Shown here piece after piece: positions 1 through 6,431 of a stretch of 7,501 bases of DNA (positions within the stretch are counted from its first letter, which is position 1; every line of letters begins with the position of its first letter). A program made the translations under genes and the position numbers. The notes beneath the pieces were generated by a model. It did not search any database. It had not been told where the DNA came from and saw nothing but the letters and a program-made list of their open reading frames with translations. The DNA comes from Spirulina sp. DLM2.Bin59 (GTDB lineage Bacteria > Cyanobacteriota > Cyanobacteriia > Cyanobacteriales > Spirulinaceae), in contig RECT01000133.1 of the NCBI GenBank assembly GCA_007693875.1, forward strand, positions 1 to 7,501. The letters run 5' to 3'.

Positions 1-1007
1 CCCCACCCCCACCGGAGGATCAGCAGGATGATTCCACCGATGAGGAGGAAGAGGATCAGGATGAGGAGGATCAAGACGACCAGCAGGACAACACGCCGGA
101 GATCCCCGAAGAATTTGTTTTTGATATCGAGGGAGTGATCCTCGATCCTTCGGTGCTGTATTTTGCCCAAATGGCTAACCGTCAGGGGAAAAGCGGCTCC
201 CGCAGTATGATTTTTTCCGAAGACCGGGGCCGGTATGTGAAGCCGATGCTCCCCAGGGGGAAGGTGCGGCGCATTGCCGTCGATGCGACGCTGCGGGCGG
301 CGGCCCCCTATCAACGGGCCCGCCGGGAGCGGGAACCCCATCGCCGCGTTGTGGTGGAGCAGGGGGATTTGCGATCAAAGCGTTTGGCTCGTAAGGCCGG
401 GGCGTTGATTATTTTTGTGGTGGATGCGTCGGGGTCGATGGCCTTGAACCGGATGCAGGCGGCGAAGGGGGCGGTGATGCGTCTGCTCACGGAGGCCTAT
501 GAAAACCGGGATCAGGTGGCGTTGATTCCTTTCCGGGGGGAACAGGCGGATGTGTTGTTGCCGCCGACGCGATCAATTACGATGGCACGGCTGCGGATGG
601 AAAAGCTCCCCTGTGGCGGTGGGTCGCCCCTTTCCCATGGCTTGACCCAGGCGGTGCAGGTGGGGATGAATGCGAAGATGTCCGGGGATATTGGCCAGGT
701 GGTGATCGTGGCGATTACCGATGGCCGGGGTAATATTCCCTTAGCGAAATCCTTGGGGGAAACGATCCCCGAAGGGGAAAAGCCGGATATTAAGGCGGAA
801 CTCCTGGAGATTGCGGCGAAAATTCGCGGCACGGGGTTTAAGCTCCTGATGATTGATACGGAGAAGAAGTTTGTGGCCACGGGCTTTGGTCAGGAGTTGG
901 CAAAGCAGGCGGGGGGGAAATATTACCGGATTCCCCGTGCGACGGATCAGTCCATTGCCGCCATGGCCCAAGGGGCGATAAGTGCGCTGCGCGGATCGCC
1001 TCAATGA
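1..1007 (+). CDS. chlD: Magnesium chelatase subunit D, C-terminal part (5' end outside window)
   Basis: ChlD is the AAA+/VWA subunit of Mg-chelatase. With ChlI and ChlH it drives ATP-dependent insertion of Mg2+ into protoporphyrin IX, the first committed step of chlorophyll synthesis. The first whole codon is at base 3 and 334 codons are visible, about half of the family's usual length of roughly 670 residues, so the AAA+ half lies upstream. The fragment opens with a short proline run and a long Asp/Glu/Gln-rich linker (to about residue 36), typical of ChlD/BchD. A conserved block containing RGRYVKP and AVDATLRAAAPYQ follows. The VWA (integrin-I-like) domain has a MIDAS metal site: DASGS with its Asp at bases 423-425, and the Thr-Asp of ITDGRGN at 717-722. 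A GTG at base 135 is internal, since the frame is open upstream and codes for recognisable linker. ycf51 follows after 24 bases on the same strand. Confidence 0.96.
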   Translation, partial: PPPPEDQQDDSTDEEEEDQDEEDQDDQQDNTPEIPEEFVFDIEGVILDPSVLYFAQMANRQGKSGSRSMIFSEDRGRYVKPMLPRGKVRRIAVDATLRAAAPYQRARREREPHRRVVVEQGDLRSKRLARKAGALIIFVVDASGSMALNRMQAAKGAVMRLLTEAYENRDQVALIPFRGEQADVLLPPTRSITMARLRMEKLPCGGGSPLSHGLTQAVQVGMNAKMSGDIGQVVIVAITDGRGNIPLAKSLGETIPEGEKPDIKAELLEIAAKIRGTGFKLLMIDTEKKFVATGFGQELAKQAGGKYYRIPRATDQSIAAMAQGAISALRGSPQ

Positions 1008-1031
1008 AATCCTAAATTTACTGAAAATCTG

Positions 1032-1541
1032 ATGAACATTCCTACTGATTTAACGGTGTATTTCCAAGGGTTGGCGATCGCCTCCCTGGCCTTCTTTGTG
1101 CTCACAGTTCTCGCCTTTCTCTTTAAATGGGGGATCCGCTTCCGCCTGTTTGGGGCAACGGCTTTCACCATTGTCCTCACCGTCGGAGCCTTGGGCGTAA
1201 GTTTGGGCCTGTTTAACTACACAAAAGTGACGGGATCGGTGCGCTATAAGTTGGTCTACGATGATGCGGCGGCCCATGTGGTGGTGGTGGTTCCCCCGAC
1301 GGTGACACCCTCGGAGCTAGAGGCCACCCTAGAGCAGGCGGCGTTAGATCTTGCCCCCTTTGGCCGTGCGGGCCAGCGGGTCATGGTGCGGGCGCGGGCA
1401 GTGCTCCACCCGGAACCGGGCCTCTCGATCCCCCTTTATTTGGGGGAGGCCACAAAAGCCAATGGGGATGAGGTGGCGGTGAAGGTCTATGAAGACAATT
1501 TTGCCCAATTGCCCCCGGCTCCGGTAACAGAGGCGAGTTAA
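1032..1541 (+). CDS. ycf51: Ycf51 family protein (DUF2518)
   Basis: This is a 169-residue membrane protein recognised as Ycf51/DUF2518, a family of unknown function found in cyanobacteria and some algal plastid genomes. Two hydrophobic segments lie at about residues 12-32 and 39-61, separated by the basic stretch FKWGIRFRLF that is typical of the family. A soluble domain follows with the conserved features VRYKLVYDD, VPPTVTPSELEATL, ARAVLHPEPG and PLYLGE, and the protein ends in the usual short NFAQLP tail. Length is normal for the family. ATG at 1032 gives the expected N-terminus, although no clear Shine-Dalgarno precedes it. It lies 24 bases after chlD, so it is probably read from the same transcript. 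Its role is not known. The chlD linkage hints at photosynthesis or the thylakoid, but that is inference only. Confidence 0.88.
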   Translation: MNIPTDLTVYFQGLAIASLAFFVLTVLAFLFKWGIRFRLFGATAFTIVLTVGALGVSLGLFNYTKVTGSVRYKLVYDDAAAHVVVVVPPTVTPSELEATLEQAALDLAPFGRAGQRVMVRARAVLHPEPGLSIPLYLGEATKANGDEVAVKVYEDNFAQLPPAPVTEAS

Positions 1542-1564
1542 AAAATTGTGCTCGGGGTGAACTT

Positions 1565-1594
1565 GGGGGGGGTGAAAAATTTTTCGCCCCCACC
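1565..1594. repeat. Long G/C-armed, A/T-cored palindrome between ycf51 and the ATPase gene
   Basis: Five G, TG and five A are followed directly by five T, CG and five C (1568-1591). This makes a 24-base palindrome with one T/G wobble, and it extends to 1565-1594 with one mismatch. There is no unpaired spacer, so as RNA it would fold with an A/U loop on a strong G-C stem. No T run follows, so it is not a textbook intrinsic terminator, although it could still end or process the chlD-ycf51 transcript. It resembles short interspersed palindromes of the GGGGCGAAAA/TTTTCGCCCC kind that I recall from cyanobacterial intergenic regions. Copy number in this genome cannot be seen from one window. Confidence 0.6.
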
Positions 1595-1607
1595 TAATAA
1601 TCGTCAT

Positions 1608-1611
1608 GGAG
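1608..1611 (+). promoter_or_regulatory. Shine-Dalgarno GGAG that sets the ATPase start
   Basis: GGAG sits 8 bases before the ATG at 1620. This favours that ATG over an upstream start at 1548 in the same open frame, which would force translation through the palindrome. Confidence 0.65.
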
Positions 1612-1619
1612 CCGATCAG

Positions 1620-2927
1620 ATGTTGACTCAAATTGAATTAACCAATTTCAAGAGTTATAAATCAGCCTCTTTGCCCCTTGGCCGGTTAACGGTTTTGATT
1701 GGAGCCAATGCGTCAGGCAAAAGCAATGTCATTGAAGCATTGCGCTTACTTGCAAAAATAGCCAGGGGAGAACGACTAAGCATCTTGCCTAGCTTTTATC
1801 CCAAAGATCAAATTTTCCGAGGGGAATTGCAGGATTTAGGGTATCAAGGGTCGAAAACCTTTGGCATTGCTTGCACCACAACAGAGGCAGAATGGAAAAA
1901 CTTATCTATTGAGTTCAGCCTTGAGGAAGATGGCGATCTCCATGTTATTCAAGAAAAAATTATTAGTAACAGTTCAAAAGTGCCTCTTTACGAAATCACA
2001 AGCGCACCTCAAGGCGCAGGAAGTGATGTAATTGTTGACTATAACAATTTTGCCAGAGGGGGAAAAAAACCCAATATTGTCTGTAGTAGCCACATGGCAA
2101 TTTTTACACAGCTTTTAAGTGAGATTCGTTTCCGTGAAAAAAACATAGAAAGTCGCAAAATTATTCCTGGTGTGGCACAAAAATATGTGCGTTGGCTAAG
2201 TAGTATTGTATTTCTTGAGCCTGAACCCAGTTCCATGCGATCCTATGGTCATAAGGTTGATCATACCTTACAAGAGCATGGCGCAAATTTGTCAGGGGTA
2301 ATTTATAACTTATGCCTTAATTCAGATAAAAAAAGGTTGGTTCTGGATTTTATTCAAAGTCTACCTGAGCAAGATATTGAAGATATCAAGTTCATCGAAA
2401 CCCCCCGTGCTGAAGTGATGTTACAGTTGGTTGAAACCTTTGGGGGAGAATCAAGAACTTATGATGCTTCCATCCTTTCTGATGGAACGTTGCGGGTGTT
2501 AGCCATTGCGGCAGTGATGCTTTCTGCACCGGAGCAAAGTTTAGTGGTGATTGAAGAAATTGATAACGGTGTACATCCCAGTAGGGCAGCGGATTTATTA
2601 GCGCGAATTGCGAAAATTGCCAAGGATCGCGATCTCCGGGTTTTAATTAGTAGCCATAATCCTGCATTGCTTGATGCCCTGCCGGATGAGGCGATTCCTG
2701 AAACAGTCTTTTGCTATCGTAGCCCTCAAAATGGCTCAAGCCAGTTAATCAGATTACAGGATATTCCCGACTACCCCGAACTCATTGCCCAGGGTTCAGT
2801 GGGGCATTTGATGACCCGTGGACTATTAGAACGTTTTGTGAAGCAGCATCCGGGAACAGAGCAGAAAAAGCAAAAAGCGATGGCGTGGCTTGCTGATCTC
2901 GCTGCGGTGGGAGCAACCGGAGCATGA
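1620..2927 (+). CDS. ABC/SMC-type AAA family ATPase, putative sensor of a two-gene conflict module
   Basis: This 435-residue predicted ATPase belongs to the AAA_21/AAA_15-like branch of ABC ATPases, related to SMC, RecF and OLD heads. The N-terminus is a classic RecF/SMC beta-hairpin (IELTNFKSYK) followed by Walker A GANASGKS at 28-35. A divergent central region (about 50-280) takes the place of a long coiled coil. Next come a signature-like LSDGTLRVLA (286-295), Walker B plus D-loop SLVVIEEIDNGVHP (307-320, catalytic Glu at 312/313) and an H-switch SSHNP (344-348). The C-terminal 85 residues show no TOPRIM acidic pattern, so this is not an OLD/GajA-type fused nuclease. Its stop overlaps the PIN gene start by 4 bases (ATGA at 2924-2927), indicating translational coupling. 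The DNA is AT-richer than the flanks and has no HIP1 site, suggesting acquisition. The ATP-binding role is well supported; a defence role is inferred. Confidence 0.85.
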   Translation: MLTQIELTNFKSYKSASLPLGRLTVLIGANASGKSNVIEALRLLAKIARGERLSILPSFYPKDQIFRGELQDLGYQGSKTFGIACTTTEAEWKNLSIEFSLEEDGDLHVIQEKIISNSSKVPLYEITSAPQGAGSDVIVDYNNFARGGKKPNIVCSSHMAIFTQLLSEIRFREKNIESRKIIPGVAQKYVRWLSSIVFLEPEPSSMRSYGHKVDHTLQEHGANLSGVIYNLCLNSDKKRLVLDFIQSLPEQDIEDIKFIETPRAEVMLQLVETFGGESRTYDASILSDGTLRVLAIAAVMLSAPEQSLVVIEEIDNGVHPSRAADLLARIAKIAKDRDLRVLISSHNPALLDALPDEAIPETVFCYRSPQNGSSQLIRLQDIPDYPELIAQGSVGHLMTRGLLERFVKQHPGTEQKKQKAMAWLADLAAVGATGA

Positions 2928-3385
2928 AAGCGGTGGCAATTGTTGATACTTCGATATTTTGCAATGTGCTGGATATTCCTCATATGAATGATCAACGCAA
3001 TCAAGTCATGCAGGAATTCGCAAAATTCATTCAGGAGGATACCAGTTTTCTGCTCCCAATGGCTGTCATTTATGAAACAGGCAATCATATTGCTCAACTG
3101 AAGCAGGGTGGAAACCGCCGTCGATTTGCTGAGTTGTTCACAGAAGAAGTTAGGAAAGCTATTCATGGCGAAGCCCCTTGGCAAGTGATGCAATTGCCGA
3201 ATATCGACGAAGTGGGCGAATGGCTGAGTAACTTTCCTGATCAAGCCATGGAGGGTAAAGGAATTGCAGACCTATCGATCATCAAAGAATGGGAAAAAAT
3301 GGTGAGAAAAACGCCCCGTTGTCGTATTTTTATCTGGTCTTTAGATCGTCACCTTAAAGGATACGACCATAGCCCTGGGGTTTAA
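2924..3385 (+). CDS. PIN-like domain nuclease, partner of the upstream ATPase
   Basis: This 153-residue protein covers a single PIN-like fold. The expected acidic positions are all present and in order: Asp8 in AIVDTSIFCNVL (the usual first strand), Glu51 in VIYETGNHI, Asp116 in GIADLSII, and Asp141 in IWSLDRHLKGYD, which matches the final strand pattern of PIN proteins. PIN enzymes are metal-dependent ribonucleases, so an intact active site predicts RNA cleavage, although some related folds cut DNA. It starts inside the ATPase stop codon region (4-base overlap), so the two proteins are probably made together and may form a complex. It is slightly longer than typical VapC toxins (about 130-140 residues), with a Glu/Lys-rich helical middle. 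No small VapB-like antitoxin gene is adjacent. The target and trigger cannot be read from the sequence. Confidence 0.78.
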   Translation: MKAVAIVDTSIFCNVLDIPHMNDQRNQVMQEFAKFIQEDTSFLLPMAVIYETGNHIAQLKQGGNRRRFAELFTEEVRKAIHGEAPWQVMQLPNIDEVGEWLSNFPDQAMEGKGIADLSIIKEWEKMVRKTPRCRIFIWSLDRHLKGYDHSPGV

Positions 3386-3386
3386 T

Positions 3387-3418
3387 GCTGACATTCTGCA
3401 GGTTAATGGTGCGTCAGC
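3387..3418. repeat. Short inverted repeat after the PIN gene
   Basis: GCTGAC (3387-3392) and GTCAGC (3413-3418) are separated by 20 bases and start just after the PIN stop codon. The stem is only 6 bp and no T run follows, so a role as terminator or boundary is speculative. The remainder of the gap to 3484 shows nothing else recognisable. Confidence 0.25.
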
Positions 3419-3484
3419 CGTTAAGCTACTCTTTTGCGTCCTAGGTTATCAATCTGAGGCACCCTACGATTCTGAAGAAACTTT

Positions 3485-4453
3485 TTAACGGGGATTGAGG
3501 GGGCGCGATCGCTGGCAATAGGCAATCAACCCTGTCAATAAACCCATCCCGAAGAGATATTTAAAAATATCGGGAATCCAAGGCTGAGGGGAAATAAAGG
3601 CCTCAATCACCCCCGCCACCACCAATAACCCCACCACGCCAAATAAAAGCTGTGCCGCCTCCTGTCCATACCGTTGTAGTGCATCCCGCCGCCGGTACTG
3701 ACCGGGCCAAACCAGGGCGCGGGCAATGAGCAACCCCGCCCCCCCTGCGATAAAAATCGCCGGTAATTCCCAAGCACCATGGGGCCAGACAAATCCCCAA
3801 AAGGGCCAGGCCAGGCCCTGCTGAGTCACCAGGGTGGCCACTGCACCGATGAGGATGCCGTTAATCAGGAGGATATAGATCGTCAGCAGGCCGGCGGTGA
3901 TGCCCCCGGCAATGACGGTGAAGCAAACCCGCAGGTTATTGATCATAATATTGGCGGATGCCACTGGCTCACTGCCGAGGATCATCGACCCCATCCAGAG
4001 TTCACCGCGATCGCGCACCTGTTCAATTAACCAATCCGGCAACATCAAGGTGATAAATTCCGGGTCACGCCAGGCAAACCACCAACCGATCAGGCTTCCC
4101 AGGAGAAACAGGAGGGTGGCGATCGCAATATACCCCCCATTGCGCTGTACCGCCGCCGGAAATCCCCACCGCAGAAACTCCCCCACCGCTGCCCATTCCT
4201 GATGTTGTTTGCCTTGATAGATCTGGTGATAGCCTTGGGTGGTGAGTTGTTGCAGCGTTGTGGTGAGCCGGGGGCCGACGTTGTGGGTTTGGGCCCGGGC
4301 TAAATCCCCCGATACAGAGCGGTAGAGGCTCGCCAATTCTTGAATTTCTGCCGCTGAGAGGGCCGGCAGTCCCCGCCGTTGCACGCGATTTAACAAGGTT
4401 TCCAGCCGTTGCCAATTGGCCTCTCGGCGGCTAATCCAGCGTTTAATATTCAT
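3485..4453 (-). CDS. SpoIIM/DUF95 family integral membrane protein
   Basis: This 322-residue membrane protein matches the stage II sporulation protein M family (COG1300/DUF95), which is widespread in bacteria that do not sporulate. The cytosolic N-terminus (about 1-105) is helical and basic, with MNIKRWISRREANWQRLE and a LASLYRSVSGDLARAQ stretch that I recognise from cyanobacterial homologues. Hydrophobic segments follow at roughly 108-128, 176-208 (probably two passes), 228-248, 268-288 and 295-312. The family motif WPHGAWELPAIFIAGGAGL (223-241) holds His225 and Glu229. Length is normal. ATG at 4453 is chosen because the N-terminus fits the family; AAGGGG lies only one base before it, which is too close for a good ribosome site. 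It is divergent from the membrane protein gene at 4547, and the two probably share regulation. The function in cyanobacteria is not established. Confidence 0.85.
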   Translation of the reverse strand: MNIKRWISRREANWQRLETLLNRVQRRGLPALSAAEIQELASLYRSVSGDLARAQTHNVGPRLTTTLQQLTTQGYHQIYQGKQHQEWAAVGEFLRWGFPAAVQRNGGYIAIATLLFLLGSLIGWWFAWRDPEFITLMLPDWLIEQVRDRGELWMGSMILGSEPVASANIMINNLRVCFTVIAGGITAGLLTIYILLINGILIGAVATLVTQQGLAWPFWGFVWPHGAWELPAIFIAGGAGLLIARALVWPGQYRRRDALQRYGQEAAQLLFGVVGLLVVAGVIEAFISPQPWIPDIFKYLFGMGLLTGLIAYCQRSRPLNPR

Positions 4454-4546
4454 GCCCCTTGACCATAATTTGAGTTTTAGGAGGAATGTCTTTAGATTGG
4501 GGGAGAATCTTGGGACTTTCTGCCCCTCTTCATCCTAGAGCGAACC
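4454..4546. promoter_or_regulatory. Divergent intergenic region with likely promoters for both membrane genes
   Basis: These 93 bases separate two divergent gene starts and should hold both promoters. On the + strand there is CATAAT at 4464-4469 (5 of 6 to TATAAT) without a good -35, and TTGACC at 4459-4464 without a good -10. No minus-strand promoter is convincing. A strong AGGAGG (4479-4484) lies directly before a 22-codon frame described in the findings. Confidence 0.3.
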
Positions 4547-5515
4547 ATGCCTGATCTTTCCAAATCCGCCCCCTTGGGCCCTATGACCATTGGCAATGTG
4601 ATTAGTAGCACCATTGTGCTTTATCGCACCCATTGGCGAGACTATCTCAGCCTCTCCCTCCAATCCAGTGGTTGGATTATTTTGCCCTTGGTGATTGGCA
4701 TTTTAGGGATGGTGGCCCTGATTGCCCTGCAAGTTCCCTGGTTAATTTTTGCCGGTTTGCCCTTTTGGTTCGGGGGGTTTATCTATTGTTGGGGGCGATC
4801 GCTTACCTATGGGGGGGCGATCGCCCGCATCGGAGTTTGCTATCTCGCTGATGTACCGGAATCTGCCCAAAAAGCCTACCGATGGGCGCGAGCGCGCCTC
4901 GTGGCCCTCATGGGGGTGAATTTTTTGCTGGGGCTGATCCTCACCGCCCTCTATGTTGTCGTCGTCATCGGGTTCGTGATCCTGGGGTTCATCTTGATCT
5001 TTCTGATTATTTCCGTTGCTGGGGTTTCTCTGGGATCCGCCACAGACCCCCCGGTGATTTTAACGCTGCTTATCGCTCTCCTCGTGATCGTCGGTTTCAC
5101 CCTCGCCCTCCTGCTCTTTCTCTGGGTGACGGCCAGATTTGCCGTCTTTGATCTGCCCCTGATGGTGGAGGCCAAGCAAGATATTGCCGATAGTTTAAAA
5201 AAGAGTTGGCAACTGACCCAGGGGAATGCCTTTCGGATTATGGGGATTGTCGGGATCGCTACCCTGGTGACATTACCGATCATGGCCATTTTCCAAATGC
5301 TCACCTTGGTGATGCAAGTCTTCCTATCCCTCTGGCTCAGGACTCAAGATGAAGCCTATGTCACTAGCCTTTCATTGCTATCCAGTTGGCTATTGGGGGC
5401 AGTGAGCAGCATTGTCCTGCTGCCCCTGTGGCAATCCCTCAAAGCTGTTTTATACTATGACCTCAAAAGCCGCCAGGAGGGCATTGATCTGACCTTAGAT
5501 GCCCCCCGGCAATAA
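4547..5515 (+). CDS. Multi-pass membrane protein resembling the GDPD membrane domain (YckC/DUF7847-like)
   Basis: This 322-residue protein is highly hydrophobic, with segments at about 41-62, 66-85, 119-160 (probably two), 168-197, 229-262 and 276-297. The start (PMTIGNVISSTIVLYRTHWRD), the block DLPLMVEAKQDIADSLKKSW plus LTQGNAFRI (203-231), and the end (LYYDLKSRQEGIDL, 302-315) match the pattern of the membrane domain found on some glycerophosphodiester phosphodiesterases and in stand-alone relatives. No catalytic phosphodiesterase domain is present. A membrane-organising or transport-accessory role is inferred only. ATG at 4547 is the first in-frame start, with a weak GAG at 4538-4540 upstream. 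It is divergent to the SpoIIM-family gene and convergent with the ABC ATPase gene 9 bases away. Two HIP1 sites lie inside the gene. Confidence 0.75.
   Translation: MPDLSKSAPLGPMTIGNVISSTIVLYRTHWRDYLSLSLQSSGWIILPLVIGILGMVALIALQVPWLIFAGLPFWFGGFIYCWGRSLTYGGAIARIGVCYLADVPESAQKAYRWARARLVALMGVNFLLGLILTALYVVVVIGFVILGFILIFLIISVAGVSLGSATDPPVILTLLIALLVIVGFTLALLLFLWVTARFAVFDLPLMVEAKQDIADSLKKSWQLTQGNAFRIMGIVGIATLVTLPIMAIFQMLTLVMQVFLSLWLRTQDEAYVTSLSLLSSWLLGAVSSIVLLPLWQSLKAVLYYDLKSRQEGIDLTLDAPRQ
4795..4824. repeat. Two HIP1 octamers (GCGATCGC) 14 bases apart
   Basis: GCGATCGC occurs at 4795-4802 and 4817-4824. These are the closest pair among ten perfect copies in the window; the others start at 1074, 3505, 4007, 4119, 5754, 6210, 7375 and 7405. 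HIP1 is a highly iterated palindrome of many cyanobacterial genomes and marks the host DNA here. None falls between 1082 and 3504. Confidence 0.9.
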
Positions 5516-5524
5516 TCCCCGCTC

Positions 5525-6343
5525 CTAGGGATGAATTGCCGGCGGCTCCCGCAATAAAATGCCATCTTCTAGGTAGGAGATGCGATCGGCAACATCGGTA
5601 ATGCGGGGATCGTGGGTCACCATCACCACCGTCACCCCTTCTTCCTTCGCCAAACGGCGTAGCAGTTCAATCACCGCATGGCCGCTGTGGGAGTCGAGGG
5701 CGGCGGTGGGTTCATCGGCCATAATCAGGCGGGGATGACCAACGAGGGAGCGGGCGATCGCCACCCGTTGCTGTTGCCCCCCGGAAAGGTCGCGGGGCAA
5801 ACTGCGGAGCTTGTGGCCCAGGCCCACCTTATCGAGGAGTTCCGCCGCTTCAGCGTAGCGGGCTTTGCGATCGGGTTGAGTTCCCTTCATCGCCAGAGCT
5901 AGCTCGACATTTTCCAGAGCGTTTAAAGCGGGGAACAGGTTAAAGCCTTGGAAGATAAAGCCGAGATTTTCGAGGCGAAACTTCGCCAATTGGGAGCGGG
6001 ACATAGTGGTGATTTCCTGGCCCAACAGTTGAATTTTCCCCTCTGTGGGGGTGAGCAATCCCGCCAAAATCGTCAGCAGTGTCGTTTTCCCCGACCCAGA
6101 GGGGCCCATAAGTAACTGAATATCGCCATAGTGAATGTCCAGATCAATACCCTTAAGGACTTGCACCTCCTGGGAACCACTCTTAAAAATCATTTCAATG
6201 CCCGTGGTCGCGATCGCTGTTGGGGAGTTGTTGGCCCCATGGGTCGCCATGGAACGATGCGGCGCTTTGGGGGTACGACGAAGATGCGCAAAGGGTATGG
6301 GGGACGTAATCATGCCAAAAGGGCGAATTATTTGCCGGTTCAT
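5525..6343 (-). CDS. ABC transporter ATP-binding protein, LolD/MacB/DevA type
   Basis: This is the cytoplasmic ATPase of an ABC exporter. With the ATG at 6343 it has 272 residues: Walker A GPSGSGKT (80-87), Q-loop FQGFNLFP (131-138, Gln132), signature LSGGQ (186-190), Walker B LIMADE (206-211) and switch His244 in THD. The sequence MSRSQLAKFRLENLGFIFQ and the end VADRISYLEDG are typical of the LolD/MacB/DevA group, which powers FtsX-like permeases and envelope export systems. No permease or membrane-fusion gene is adjacent, so its partner must be elsewhere or beyond the visible neighbours. The first 31 residues look non-homologous, and many relatives of about 240 residues begin like the ATG at 6250 (MATHGANN), so the true start may be 6250. 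No start candidate has a clear Shine-Dalgarno. A TAAGAT box on the minus strand (6353-6358), if used as -10, would leave almost no leader for 6343. That also favours a later start. Confidence 0.9.
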   Translation of the reverse strand: MNRQIIRPFGMITSPIPFAHLRRTPKAPHRSMATHGANNSPTAIATTGIEMIFKSGSQEVQVLKGIDLDIHYGDIQLLMGPSGSGKTTLLTILAGLLTPTEGKIQLLGQEITTMSRSQLAKFRLENLGFIFQGFNLFPALNALENVELALAMKGTQPDRKARYAEAAELLDKVGLGHKLRSLPRDLSGGQQQRVAIARSLVGHPRLIMADEPTAALDSHSGHAVIELLRRLAKEEGVTVVMVTHDPRITDVADRISYLEDGILLREPPAIHP

Positions 6344-6366
6344 TATGTCATCATCTTAACGATAGT

Positions 6367-6378
6367 CGCCAAATGGCG
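6367..6378. promoter_or_regulatory. Possible operator: perfect inverted repeat CGCCA-AA-TGGCG
   Basis: A 5-bp perfect inverted repeat with a 2-base centre lies between the divergent starts of the ABC ATPase and thioesterase genes. Symmetry and position fit a dimeric regulator site, but the repeat is short and could be chance. Confidence 0.25.
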
Positions 6379-6418
6379 GTAAAGATTGGGTCACTTCTCA
6401 GGTTGCCACAGGCTGATC

Positions 6419-6423
6419 AAGGG
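6419..6423 (+). promoter_or_regulatory. Shine-Dalgarno AAGGG deciding the thioesterase start
   Basis: AAGGG is 2 bases from the ATG at 6426 but 8 bases from the ATG at 6432. The second spacing is near optimal, so 6432 is the likelier start of the two in-frame Met codons. Confidence 0.5.
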
Positions 6424-6431
6424 TTATGCAG

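Noticed and set aside
512..880. 122-codon minus-strand frame inside chlD
   Set aside because: It is the complement of the conserved VWA domain and has no independent support.
1548..1619. In-frame upstream extension of the ATPase gene from an alternative start at 1548
   Set aside because: It would translate the palindrome into a low-complexity Gly/Pro peptide and lacks a ribosome site. The ATG at 1620 has GGAG at good spacing and gives the standard N-terminal IELTNFKSYK strand.
1620..2927. OLD or GajA (Gabija) nuclease
   Set aside because: The region after the H-switch lacks the acidic DxD pattern of a TOPRIM domain, and no UvrD-like helicase gene follows.
2771..3244. 157-codon open frame on the minus strand across the ATPase-PIN junction
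   Set aside because: It runs antisense to two genes with clear motifs and has a Cys/His/Phe-rich, shadow-like composition with no domain pattern.
2924..3385. VapBC-type toxin-antitoxin pair
   Set aside because: The protein has the PIN acidic residues, but the coupled upstream gene is a 435-residue ATPase rather than a small DNA-binding antitoxin, and no small gene is adjacent.
3387..3418. Integron attC-like or intrinsic terminator reading of the inverted repeat after the PIN gene
   Set aside because: The stem is only 6 bp, there is no T run, and no integrase or repeated copies are visible.
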